DNA of 22,938 nucleotides from a virus, in the IMG/VR virus record IMGVR_UViG_3300031227_005837, positions 1 through 22,938 of that record. One strand, written 5' to 3'. Below the pieces are notes generated by a model, which worked only from the letters and a program-made list of their open reading frames with translations, did no database searches and was not told the DNA's origin. This document shows positions 5,409 to 12,102 of the stretch, piece after piece (within the stretch, counting starts at the first letter, position 1; each line of letters begins with the position of its first letter). Made by a program: the position numbers and the translations under genes.

Positions 5409-5660
5409 ATGGAAAAAGAAAACGAAACATTTCAACATTCATGCATTAAGTGCCAAGAGAATTACAAGGACAACGACCCAGATGCTTATTATTGTCCCAA
5501 GTGTAAAGATGAGAGTAAATCTATTGCCAAAGCGGTTGATAAGAAATTAGCGGGGAGAGTTTCTAAAAGAGTAGGTGGTGCCTTACAACAATATGATGAA
5601 ATCCTAGCTAAAACAGGTGGAAAATTTCCAAATATAGGTGACTTAGGAATTAAATTATAA
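5409..5660 (+). CDS. Zinc-ribbon small protein
   Basis: ATG at 5409 follows the previous stop by two bases. The 83-aa product has a zinc ribbon, C12-x2-C15 and C29-x2-C32 (CIKCQ and YYCPKCK), then a basic helical segment (KAVDKKLAGRVSKRVGGALQQ) and a short tail. This resembles small nucleic-acid or protein adaptors. Its stop TAA joins a start codon for the next frame (TAATG), but a 13-bp duplication has separated the two genes. The function is unknown. Confidence 0.72.
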   Translation: MEKENETFQHSCIKCQENYKDNDPDAYYCPKCKDESKSIAKAVDKKLAGRVSKRVGGALQQYDEILAKTGGKFPNIGDLGIKL

Positions 5661-5683
5661 TGCTCAAACTTAATGCTCAAACT
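5658..5683. repeat. 13-bp perfect tandem duplication
   Basis: TAATGCTCAAACT occurs at 5658-5670 and again at 5671-5683. The unit includes a stop/start pair, so the start codon of the next gene is doubled. Confidence 0.95.
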
Positions 5684-5840
5684 TAATCTACAAGAAGAAT
5701 ACCTGATTAAACTTTTAAGGGATTTAAAACCCTTTGAACAAGTTAAAATCACCGCCGATAAGTGCGGAAAACCCAATTCTTACTTGGTGGTGAGAGAGCA
5801 AAAGGTGATGGTTGAGGATATTATTAGGTCAACCACTTGA
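5673..5840 (+). CDS. 55-aa hypothetical protein
   Basis: ATG at 5673 lies in the second copy of a 13-bp repeat. The ATG in the first copy (5660) reads only eight codons before TAA, so 5673 is the working start. The product begins MLKLNLQEEYLIKLLRDLKP and continues with a mixed alpha/beta part (EQVKITADKCGK, SYLVVREQKVMVEDIIRS). I recognise no family. Its stop codon TGA at 5838-5840 overlaps the -35 box of the promoter that follows. Confidence 0.62.
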   Translation: MLKLNLQEEYLIKLLRDLKPFEQVKITADKCGKPNSYLVVREQKVMVEDIIRSTT

Positions 5841-5864
5841 CTTTTTATTATATAGGTATATACT
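5837..5864 (+). promoter_or_regulatory. Sigma70-like promoter
   Basis: TTGACT (5837-5842) and TATACT (5859-5864) are separated by 16 bp of A/T-rich sequence. Each box differs from consensus by one base. Transcription would begin near 5871 and run into the portal operon. This is the best promoter I can see in the window. Confidence 0.55.
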
Positions 5865-5902
5865 TGTAGGAACTAATTATTAACTCGCAGAGGCAGAACC
5901 TG

Positions 5903-5933
5903 GCGATTAAGTGAACGCTTAATTGCTATTTTT
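5903..5933 (+). terminator. Hairpin with T tract just before a start codon
   Basis: GCGATTAAG (5903-5911) pairs with CTTAATTGC (5918-5926), nine pairs with one G-T, over a 6-nt loop. TATTTTT follows, and the ATG of the next gene abuts it. It can be an intrinsic terminator or attenuator, or a stem that controls ribosome access. A small hairpin may lie upstream (5886-5905). Confidence 0.5.
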
Positions 5934-6242
5934 ATGCCAAAGACAAAAGTTCCTAAGAAAGTTCCTAAGAAAGTAATCAAAGAGGACTACAAAGAGGACT
6001 ACACAGTCACCGCTAAGATTTTTGGTAGAGATTACTCCGCAACTGGCTCAACTCTCATTGAAGCCCTTAATAAACTAGAGATTAGAAACGCTAAAGGTAA
6101 GTGTATTTTAATCGTGGAGAAAGGTAAGAAGAAAAAAGAGGAGAGGATTTTAATGCCTGCCTTAACCTATAGACTATTCAACACCTTAGGAATATCAAAA
6201 GAGGTGTCTATTAAAAATGTAAGTTTAATGTTTGGATTATGA
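5934..6242 (+). CDS. Basic hypothetical protein before portal
   Basis: The ATG follows a T tract without a Shine-Dalgarno site. The 102-aa product begins with a Lys/Pro-rich tail that was grown by two in-frame 12-bp duplications (KVPKKVPKK and KEDYKEDY). The body (TVTAKIFGRDYSATGSTLIEALNKL, broken here by a beta-turn-like ATGST) looks like a small alpha/beta domain, ending in KEVSIKNVSLMFGL. Its stop overlaps the portal start (ATGA), so it may be produced together with the portal. I do not recognise a family. Confidence 0.72.
   Translation: MPKTKVPKKVPKKVIKEDYKEDYTVTAKIFGRDYSATGSTLIEALNKLEIRNAKGKCILIVEKGKKKKEERILMPALTYRLFNTLGISKEVSIKNVSLMFGL
5949..5972. repeat. 12-bp in-frame tandem duplication
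   Basis: GTTCCTAAGAAA is present at 5949-5960 and at 5961-5972, encoding VPKK twice. Confidence 0.9.
5979..6002. repeat. Second 12-bp in-frame tandem duplication
   Basis: AAAGAGGACTAC is present at 5979-5990 and at 5991-6002, encoding KEDY twice, only six bases after the previous repeat. Confidence 0.9.
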
Positions 6243-8056
6243 TAAATTCATCAATTTACGATTATGTAAAAAATGAAGAAAGTGCCTTCGAGACTGATGA
6301 AATCCAAGTAGGTGATAATTGGTATTGGAATTTCCGCAACCACGTTCAATTACTTTTTCATCTAAAGAACGGACTATTCTTTACTGGGGAAAACAACTGG
6401 CTCCGAGCGTTCAAGAACATTATGGAACCAATCCTTAACCTGGCCTTTTGGACGGAAGATATTGAAGTTAAAGACATTGTTTTTTATGTCGAAGGTAAAG
6501 ATGATCGAGTGGCTTCCTTCCTGCTCAAGAAATATCACGATGAAGTTTATGCCAAAGAACACGACTTAGATAAAATGATCGATGATATTACCGAAAGCGA
6601 CATTGAATATGGAGGAGTATTGGTGCAAAAAGGTAAAGAACGACCAGAAGTGTTACCGCTTAATTCAGTCGCCTTCTGTGACCAAACAGATGCGTTGGGT
6701 GGCCCAATCGGTATTAAATACTTCTTCTCACCAAGTAAATTAAGGACAATGTCTAAAGTGGGTTGGGGTGATGAAAAGAATGGAGCAACCATTTCTCTTG
6801 AAGATTTAATCATTCTAGCCACAGATGTTAAAGATTCTGGGACAATGAATACTAATGCCAACGAAGTCACGGGTAAAGTGATTGAAGTTTATATTGTTAG
6901 GGGTGATCTACCGGAACATTATCTCGAAGACAATGACGAAATAAATAAGTATGTTAGCCAGATTCAAATTATTGGCTTCTATACCAACAAAGATAACAAA
7001 AAGGAGGGTGTTACTCTTTATCGCAAGGAAGCAGAAGAAGACTTGAAATTCTTTACCTCAAAGGAAGTTTATAATCGAGCTTTAGGGCGTGGAGTTGGTG
7101 AAACCTTAGTCCAACCACAAATTTGGACGAACTTCTTAACCATCCACAAGACCAATATGTTAGAGGCTGGCTCTAAAGTCCCACTTTATACTGACGATCC
7201 AAACTATTCACAAAAGAATAAGATTCAAGACATGGAGAACCTTGAAATCACTACGATTGAGGATGGAAAAGTAATTAGACAAGTGCCAACAGCTTCTTCC
7301 GCCAATATTCAACTTTATGAAAAAAGTATTAATGAATGGTTTGAACAAGCTCAATTCTCTGGTTCAGCCTTTGACCCGATTTTAGGTAAAGAGGCCGCTT
7401 CTGGCACAACCTTTAGGGGGCAAGAAAGAACTGTGGCTCAAGGACGTGGGATTCACGACAGGCGTAGAGGACAACGAGCCAAGTTTATCGAGGAAATTTA
7501 TCGTTGGGATATTATTCCTAGAATGGTTAAGGAAATAAAAAAAGGTAAAGACTTCTTATCAACTCTATCAAATGAGGAGCTGACATGGATTTCTGAGCAA
7601 ATGGCTACCAATGCGGTAAACAAGAGGATAAAGGAAATAATGCTTGAAGGGAGAATCGTTACCAAAGAGCAACAAGACTTCCTTACCCAGACTTTTATGG
7701 AAACATTTAACAAAAAAGGTAATAGACGACTTCTTAAAATAATTGGCGATGAGTTTAAGGACATTGAAAACAGGGTCGGTATGAATATCGCCTCAAAACA
7801 GAAGAACCTTGCCAACCTATCAGACAAAATCTTGTCAATCTTCCAGTTTGTCTTCGCCAATCCTCAAGGCTTCCAACAAGCTATGCAAATTCCAGCTCTT
7901 TCCAAAGCCTTTGATGACATTCTAGAATTCTCTGGTTTAAGTCCAGCTGACTTTGCCTCACTAACCAAGGCTCAAACAATGTCTCTGGAGCAACCACAAG
8001 CTCAGCAATCCCAAGCAACCCCAGAATTAGCAATAGCTAACGCCCAACCTAACTAA
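6239..8056 (+). CDS. Portal protein (putative)
   Basis: The portal is the 12-mer ring at the capsid vertex that DNA passes through and to which terminase docks. The call is based on size (605 aa), position between terminase and scaffold/capsid, and portal-like features: an alpha/beta N-terminal part with ESDIEYGGVLVQKG, a long helical middle, and SGSAFDPILGKEAASGTTFRGQ (roughly 372-395, split here by the usual Gly/Ser loop) near the position of the tunnel segment. The C-terminus is Gln/Pro/Ala-rich (QQSQATPELAIANAQPN). It starts in an ATGA overlap with the preceding gene. I cannot name a Pfam portal family with certainty. Confidence 0.75.
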   Translation: MINSSIYDYVKNEESAFETDEIQVGDNWYWNFRNHVQLLFHLKNGLFFTGENNWLRAFKNIMEPILNLAFWTEDIEVKDIVFYVEGKDDRVASFLLKKYHDEVYAKEHDLDKMIDDITESDIEYGGVLVQKGKERPEVLPLNSVAFCDQTDALGGPIGIKYFFSPSKLRTMSKVGWGDEKNGATISLEDLIILATDVKDSGTMNTNANEVTGKVIEVYIVRGDLPEHYLEDNDEINKYVSQIQIIGFYTNKDNKKEGVTLYRKEAEEDLKFFTSKEVYNRALGRGVGETLVQPQIWTNFLTIHKTNMLEAGSKVPLYTDDPNYSQKNKIQDMENLEITTIEDGKVIRQVPTASSANIQLYEKSINEWFEQAQFSGSAFDPILGKEAASGTTFRGQERTVAQGRGIHDRRRGQRAKFIEEIYRWDIIPRMVKEIKKGKDFLSTLSNEELTWISEQMATNAVNKRIKEIMLEGRIVTKEQQDFLTQTFMETFNKKGNRRLLKIIGDEFKDIENRVGMNIASKQKNLANLSDKILSIFQFVFANPQGFQQAMQIPALSKAFDDILEFSGLSPADFASLTKAQTMSLEQPQAQQSQATPELAIANAQPN

Positions 8057-8075
8057 CAACAAGTATAAAAACAGC

Positions 8076-8309
8076 ATGAAAAACGAATTAAAAACAGCAA
8101 AAATCCAGCAATTCCTCAATGACGAAGCAATGTCTGAAGCCGTCAAAGAAGAATTACTATACTCATTCCTGAGTGGAAATTCCAAAGATGTCCAATATCT
8201 AGCCGCCTCACGCATTGCCATTGATTTATTAAAGGAAAGTTGGAAAGATTTACAGAAATACAAGCAGTCACAAGAAAATGTTAAAACATCAGGCCAAATT
8301 GGTCTGTAA
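8076..8309 (+). CDS. 77-aa helical hypothetical protein
   Basis: ATG at 8076, 20 nt after the portal stop. The product is helical and charged (TAKIQQFLNDEAMSEAVKEE, then ASRIAIDLLKESWKDLQKY). There is no signal peptide, membrane segment or Cys. Its place after the portal suggests a head-assembly helper or a minor component, but the sequence alone does not establish that. Confidence 0.65.
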   Translation: MKNELKTAKIQQFLNDEAMSEAVKEELLYSFLSGNSKDVQYLAASRIAIDLLKESWKDLQKYKQSQENVKTSGQIGL

Positions 8310-8346
8310 TTAAAAAATTATTAAATTATTAAGTAAATTATAAATT

Positions 8347-8742
8347 ATGAAGAAATACATTATAGCCATCGCTCTCATTTGTATAATCGGTCTTGGAGTT
8401 GGTTATTTAGTCTCAACCAATCAGGCTGTTGGAAGTGTTATTCAGGGAAATGAATACAACTCAACTACCACTTCAGCCTCGTTCTTAAATCACTCTGTTC
8501 TAAAGACTGGTCATGGTTCACTGGCAAATGTTGTTATTACAGGGACTAATCCTGCCGCAATAACCTTCTATGATGCGACCACTACTGATGCCACCAAGAG
8601 AACTAAGGCGGCAACGACCACATTAGCTTCATTCCAAACGACCGCGACCCCTAATTCTTATCCAATCGATAGTAATTTTAGTGACGGACTCCTTGTTGAT
8701 TTTGGAGGTGGAACTGGATCGACAACAATTACTTGGCGTTAG
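8347..8742 (+). CDS. Membrane-anchored or exported Thr-rich beta protein
   Basis: The N-terminus, MKKYIIAIALICIIGLGVGY, is a signal peptide or anchor (hydrophobic core about 4-22). The rest is Thr/Ser/Ala-rich and beta-like: LANVVITGTNPAAITFYDATT, then TTTLASFQTTATPNSYPID, and DGLLVDFGGGTGSTTITWR. A short domain with a V(V)ITGT strand followed by IT(F)YDATT is frequent in small phage decoration proteins, to my recollection, so this could be a head-decoration fold with an added export signal. It sits between portal and scaffold genes. The leader is A/T-rich (AAATTATAAATTATG) without a Shine-Dalgarno. Confidence 0.72.
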   Translation: MKKYIIAIALICIIGLGVGYLVSTNQAVGSVIQGNEYNSTTTSASFLNHSVLKTGHGSLANVVITGTNPAAITFYDATTTDATKRTKAATTTLASFQTTATPNSYPIDSNFSDGLLVDFGGGTGSTTITWR

Positions 8743-8777
8743 TATTATAAATTATTATAAGTTTAACAATTAATAAC

Positions 8778-8945
8778 ATGTCTACATTGAATAAAGCTCG
8801 TATGTCCTCGCTCAAAGATAAGCTCGATGAATTATCAGAAATCGAGAAGGTCGAGAAAAAAGTTAAAGAAAAGAAAGAAAAAATCAAAGATGAAGTGAAA
8901 GAGGAGGAGGAAAAGTTAAAAAAAGTTACAAAGGTCAAAAAATAA
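8778..8945 (+). CDS. 55-aa charged coiled-coil protein
   Basis: ATG at 8778, TAA at 8943-8945. After a short MSTLNKARMSSLKD start, the product is nearly all Lys and Glu in heptad-like order (LDELSEIEKVEKKVKEKKEK, then IKDEVKEEEEKLKKVTKVKK). It should form a long, soluble coiled coil. Its place among exported small proteins and before the scaffold gene fits an assembly helper or linker. Low-complexity codons (many AAA/GAA) make a chance frame possible, but its A/T-rich leader (AATTAATAACATG) is like that of its neighbours. Confidence 0.6.
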   Translation: MSTLNKARMSSLKDKLDELSEIEKVEKKVKEKKEKIKDEVKEEEEKLKKVTKVKK

Positions 8946-8969
8946 AATTATAAGATTAATAAAATAATT

Positions 8970-9491
8970 ATGAAAACAAAAAATTTAGTTATAACGTTAG
9001 TGGTTATCGCCGTCATCGCTCTTGCTGGTTGTGTCTTACCTATTAGTGATGGTGGACAAACCATTGTAGAGAAAATGGTCGGAGCAAACCCAGGTCCAGA
9101 GTCAACAAACTCTTACCAATGTTACGCTGGTGTTTGCACCCACTACGCAAACTCTGCTCTTTACAAGGCAACATCAACCCCTTGCTCGTTTATCTCGCCT
9201 AGTGCGACATCATCACTTGCTTTTGCCTCGATAAATATTGATGTTGCTACTTCAACGGCAACGGAGTGGGTACTTGCGACATCAACACAAATGAACGCAA
9301 CCTCATCAGCAACCGCTCTAGTCACAAATTTGCTAGCTTCAGGTTCAAGGGGGAACTTCAACTATGTTGGTGTAGTGGATAATAATATCTTGCCACCAAA
9401 TACCTATGTTACTTGGGGTGTAACAGGAATACTAAAATATACAAGCACTTACCTTACGGGAAGTTGTAGTGCTGTGTTTATCGAAAATTAA
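8970..9491 (+). CDS. Putative lipoprotein, Thr/Ser-rich
   Basis: The N-terminus MKTKNLVITLVVIAVIALAGC ends in a lipobox, LAGC (18-21), so C21 is likely lipidated after export. The mature part has four more Cys in the region YQCYAGVCTHYAN and around STPCSF and GSCSAVF. It is rich in Ala, Thr and Ser (ATSTATEWVLATSTQMNATSS), a style I associate with surface proteins of Patescibacteria. It is encoded between portal and scaffold genes, an odd place for a lipoprotein. Superinfection exclusion or changed host-surface contact are possible roles. No family is recognised. Confidence 0.75.
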   Translation: MKTKNLVITLVVIAVIALAGCVLPISDGGQTIVEKMVGANPGPESTNSYQCYAGVCTHYANSALYKATSTPCSFISPSATSSLAFASINIDVATSTATEWVLATSTQMNATSSATALVTNLLASGSRGNFNYVGVVDNNILPPNTYVTWGVTGILKYTSTYLTGSCSAVFIEN

Positions 9492-9510
9492 CTTAACAAA
9501 TTAACTTAAC
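9485..9510. repeat. 13-bp perfect tandem duplication over a stop codon
   Basis: AAATTAACTTAAC is at 9485-9497 and 9498-9510. The first copy contains the TAA stop (9489-9491) of the lipoprotein gene; the second lies after it. Confidence 0.9.
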
Positions 9511-9526
9511 GGGGTTATCACACCCC
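9511..9526 (+). other. Small hairpin before scaffold gene
   Basis: GGGGT (9511-9515) pairs with ACCCC (9522-9526) over a 6-nt loop. There is no T tract, so it is not a typical terminator. It follows TTAAC, as do the mini-hairpins near 490 and 627. About 60 nt separate it from the scaffold ATG. Confidence 0.4.
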
Positions 9527-9586
9527 TCAAAAGTGAAGTGCGTTTATGATTAACCGTTCAATAAATCAAGTAAAAAACATATCATT

Positions 9587-10150
9587 ATGGATAATGAAAA
9601 CGACAATATCGTTGAGTCTGAAAACAACGAAATAGAAGGAGAAGGAAACGAGTCAGAGAAAGTCTCCGTTCCTAAAGAGGATTACGAGAAACTAAATCAA
9701 ACTCTTGGCTCACTTAAAAGGGAAATCAAGGACTTGAAAAAGCCCAAAGAGGAATCCAAAGAAGAAACTCCTACAGAAAACCAAAAACAACCAGATAATA
9801 ATTTGTTAGAAAAGACTTTCCTTCGAGCGGCTCAAATTACCGCAGAAGATGAAGTAGAATTTGCTCTTTCCACAGCTAAAAAATGGGGAGTAGAGATTGA
9901 CAAGCTAGTTGATGATGAGGATTTCAAAGTAAAACTTGAGAGAATGAGAACTCAGAAATCTAACGAACTTGCCACCTCCGAAATTAGAGGAAGCTCTGGT
10001 TCCCCGCAAACGAAGAATACTGCCGAGTATTGGATTGCTAAAGGCGTCCCGCCAACAGTAACCGATGTCCCCGACAGGAAAGCTCGTGCCAAGATTGCGA
10101 GAGCAATGATGGCTAACACCAAGAGTGGAAAAAAATTCTACAACGAATAA
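9587..10150 (+). CDS. Scaffolding protein (putative)
   Basis: Scaffold proteins shape the prohead and then leave. The protein has an acidic, disordered N-terminus (MDNENDNIVESENNEIEGEG), a coiled-coil-like segment (YEKLNQTLGSLKREIKDLKK, about 33-52), a charged linker and a basic C-terminus (KARAKIARAMMANTKSGKKF), which is how scaffold proteins bind capsid subunits. It lies directly before the major capsid gene, the usual place. Length 187 aa fits. A capsid protease is unlikely as no catalytic motif is seen. Confidence 0.75.
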   Translation: MDNENDNIVESENNEIEGEGNESEKVSVPKEDYEKLNQTLGSLKREIKDLKKPKEESKEETPTENQKQPDNNLLEKTFLRAAQITAEDEVEFALSTAKKWGVEIDKLVDDEDFKVKLERMRTQKSNELATSEIRGSSGSPQTKNTAEYWIAKGVPPTVTDVPDRKARAKIARAMMANTKSGKKFYNE

Positions 10151-10201
10151 AGTCACAAACAATTATCTGGTCTTATCAGAATTAAGATTGAATAATTACT
10201 A

Positions 10202-11068
10202 ATGGCTTACTCAAATACAATAACCTACTCCACACTATACGAGGATATTCTCCAAGATAGACTTGACCATCCAACTACTTGGAAGGAGATGTGTGATGTC
10301 ACAATCACCGATACTCGGGTCATTTCTTCTTCGTATATGTCAACCACGCCTTCTGTCCAGTCTGTAACTCGTGGTACTGGTCATGAAATGCAAGTCTTCA
10401 TTGAAACCGCTGAGACCTTAACAATCTCAACTGGTCGAGACTTAGGTTTGTTTGTTGATTTTGCTGACCTAGCTCAATCACCATGGACAAAACCAGCTGA
10501 ACTCTTTGACCGAATTGGTGCTTTACTCAATGAATACATTGAAGGTGCTGTTTTGTCTCAACACGCTTCTTGGACTAACTTCGATAATGCCTCTATTGGC
10601 GGTGGTGCTGGTAACATTACCGTTTCCGCCTCCAACATTGATGACATTATCCGTGGTATTAAGCGTGAAATCCGTGAATCTAATGGCCAATCTCAGATGA
10701 ATATGAATGGCGTTGGCTTCGTCTGGCGTGCCGCTGACTTCGAGCTTCTCGAAGCTTTTGTTCAAGCTAATGGTTTTGAAACTGCCGACAAAGCTCTCAA
10801 AGATGGGACTGTCGAAGGTCTGCATTACCTAGGTTGTGATCACTACTGGTCAAATGACCACACTTCTGGTCACGTTTTTGCTGGAGTTAAGAAAATTCAA
10901 CGACTTGGTATCCTACGAGGAACTTATGGTCGTGCTCATACGATTGACTTCCCAGCTGGAGACACTAACTCTTTCCTCTCAGGTAAAGCATTCTACTCTC
11001 GAGTAGATGTGGGACACCTAACACCAACCGCTCATGCGGGTTTGGTTTTTGATGTTCTAGTTGCCTAG
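10202..11068 (+). CDS. Major capsid protein (putative)
   Basis: The 288-aa product follows the scaffold gene and has the mixed pattern of an HK97-fold coat: a long N-terminal arm (TITYSTLYEDILQDRLDHPT), a helix and strand mix around SPWTKPAELFDRIGALLNEY, a Gly-rich loop (GGGAGNITV), and beta-rich C-terminal parts (GRAHTIDFPAGD, HAGLVFDVLVA). Codons differ from the neighbours, with more CGT, GGT, CTC and GCT, as expected for a strongly expressed gene. A long hairpin lies right after it, fitting an abundant, separately stable mRNA. A start without a Shine-Dalgarno (GAATAATTACTAATG). Confidence 0.78.
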   Translation: MAYSNTITYSTLYEDILQDRLDHPTTWKEMCDVTITDTRVISSSYMSTTPSVQSVTRGTGHEMQVFIETAETLTISTGRDLGLFVDFADLAQSPWTKPAELFDRIGALLNEYIEGAVLSQHASWTNFDNASIGGGAGNITVSASNIDDIIRGIKREIRESNGQSQMNMNGVGFVWRAADFELLEAFVQANGFETADKALKDGTVEGLHYLGCDHYWSNDHTSGHVFAGVKKIQRLGILRGTYGRAHTIDFPAGDTNSFLSGKAFYSRVDVGHLTPTAHAGLVFDVLVA

Positions 11069-11077
11069 AGCTAGTAG

Positions 11078-11134
11078 TTTATCCCCTTTGCTTTGAAGTT
11101 TATAACGTAATTCTTCAAGGCAAAGCTGGATAAA
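11078..11134 (+). other. Long hairpin after capsid gene
   Basis: TTTATCC (11078-11084) pairs with GGATAAA (11128-11134), and CTTTGCTTTGAAG (11086-11098) pairs with CTTCAAGGCAAAG (11113-11125) with a single T-G pair. The loop is 14 nt. No T tract follows on the + strand (TTAAAAATAAAAAA instead), so it is more likely an mRNA end-protecting or processing stem than a clean terminator. Confidence 0.65.
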
Positions 11135-11153
11135 TTAAAAATAAAAAATAATT

Positions 11154-11894
11154 ATGTCAATACAGTTTAGCGATACAACAAACAAAAACGGGATTATCCA
11201 AAAGATTGAAGAAACCTGTGGTTTTGATGATGCTGGAATTAGTGACAACACTACTTTACTAGCTCAATTTACAGGTAATATCAATACAACCGTTGACCAA
11301 ATTCTTGGCTTTATGTTCCCACGAGGCGGAACATGGCAATTAGATGACGCCAATCACACCGATTATCCGATTATCTTTGCCAATATAGTTTCTGGGCAAA
11401 GAGATTACACCTTTTCCACCGATGAGGACGGAAACTACATTTTGGACATTGAAAGGGTAATGGTATCTGATGAAAATGGGGTCTTTGGTGACTTGAAACG
11501 GATTGACCAACAAACACCAGATAGCGATGTGGGGATTGTTGATGGACGGGACTTGACGGGAGCTCCTTATGCTTACGACAAGACTGCTAACGGTATTTTA
11601 CTTGAGCCAATTCCTGATTTTAGTTATACAGCAGGATTAAAAGTCTTTATCAGTCGTGAAGCGACTCGTTTTCTAACTACCGATACAGCAAAAGTCCTTG
11701 GCTTTGCTCACCTTTACCATGAATATCTAGTCCTCCGACCATCTTATATCTATGCTCGTAATAATTCCTTGACTAATGTTGATAGATTAAAGCGAGACAC
11801 TAAAGAAATGGAGGAAGAAATTAAAACCTATTTTGAAACTAGGCAAAAAGATGTCAGAAACATTATGAAACCTAAAAAAATACTCTATGTCTAG
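11154..11894 (+). CDS. Head-tail connector-like protein (putative)
   Basis: The 246-aa product follows the capsid gene, where neck and adaptor proteins are usual. It has a helical start (IIQKIEETCGFDDAG), a beta-rich middle (IVSGQRDYTFSTDEDGNYIL) and a helical end (RLKRDTKEMEEEIKTYFETR). This order (helices, beta middle, long C-terminal helix) resembles connector proteins of short-tailed phages. No specific family can be named. The start has the A/T-rich AATAAAAAATAATTATG leader. It overlaps the next gene by 8 nt. Confidence 0.6.
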   Translation: MSIQFSDTTNKNGIIQKIEETCGFDDAGISDNTTLLAQFTGNINTTVDQILGFMFPRGGTWQLDDANHTDYPIIFANIVSGQRDYTFSTDEDGNYILDIERVMVSDENGVFGDLKRIDQQTPDSDVGIVDGRDLTGAPYAYDKTANGILLEPIPDFSYTAGLKVFISREATRFLTTDTAKVLGFAHLYHEYLVLRPSYIYARNNSLTNVDRLKRDTKEMEEEIKTYFETRQKDVRNIMKPKKILYV

Positions 11895-12102
11895 TTGGAC
11901 AAATCAAGCAAAAAATAGCAGTGGGGCGTTCTTTGACATCGCTGCTTTTGGCACTGCCAAATTTAACACTTGGACAAATCAAGCAAAAAATTCGTCAACT
12001 ATTACCAATTTAAGTAAGTCGAGCAGTGGTGCTTTCTTTGATATTGCAACATTTGATAACGCAAAATTCAATGTTTGGACTAATCTCGACAAAAGTATAT
12101 GA
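11887..12102 (+). CDS. WTNQAKN-repeat small protein
   Basis: The 71-aa product has two related units: WTNQAKNSSGAFFDIAAFGT with AKFN, and WTNQAKNSS, then SSGAFFDIATFDNAKFN and WTN. Such Trp/Asn/Ser beta-type repeats with TNQxKN occur in phage tail or collar proteins, to my recollection. The DNA of the repeat is exact over 22 bp, so the duplication is recent. ATGA joins it to the next gene, a tail fibre with a signal peptide, and the two could form one complex. Confidence 0.68.
   Translation: MSSWTNQAKNSSGAFFDIAAFGTAKFNTWTNQAKNSSTITNLSKSSSGAFFDIATFDNAKFNVWTNLDKSI
11895..11991. repeat. Exact 22-bp direct repeat inside a gene
   Basis: A 22-bp sequence starting TTGGACAAATCAAGC lies at 11895-11916 and again at 11970-11991, 75 bp apart (25 codons, in frame), and encodes the WTNQAKN motif twice. 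Confidence 0.9.
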
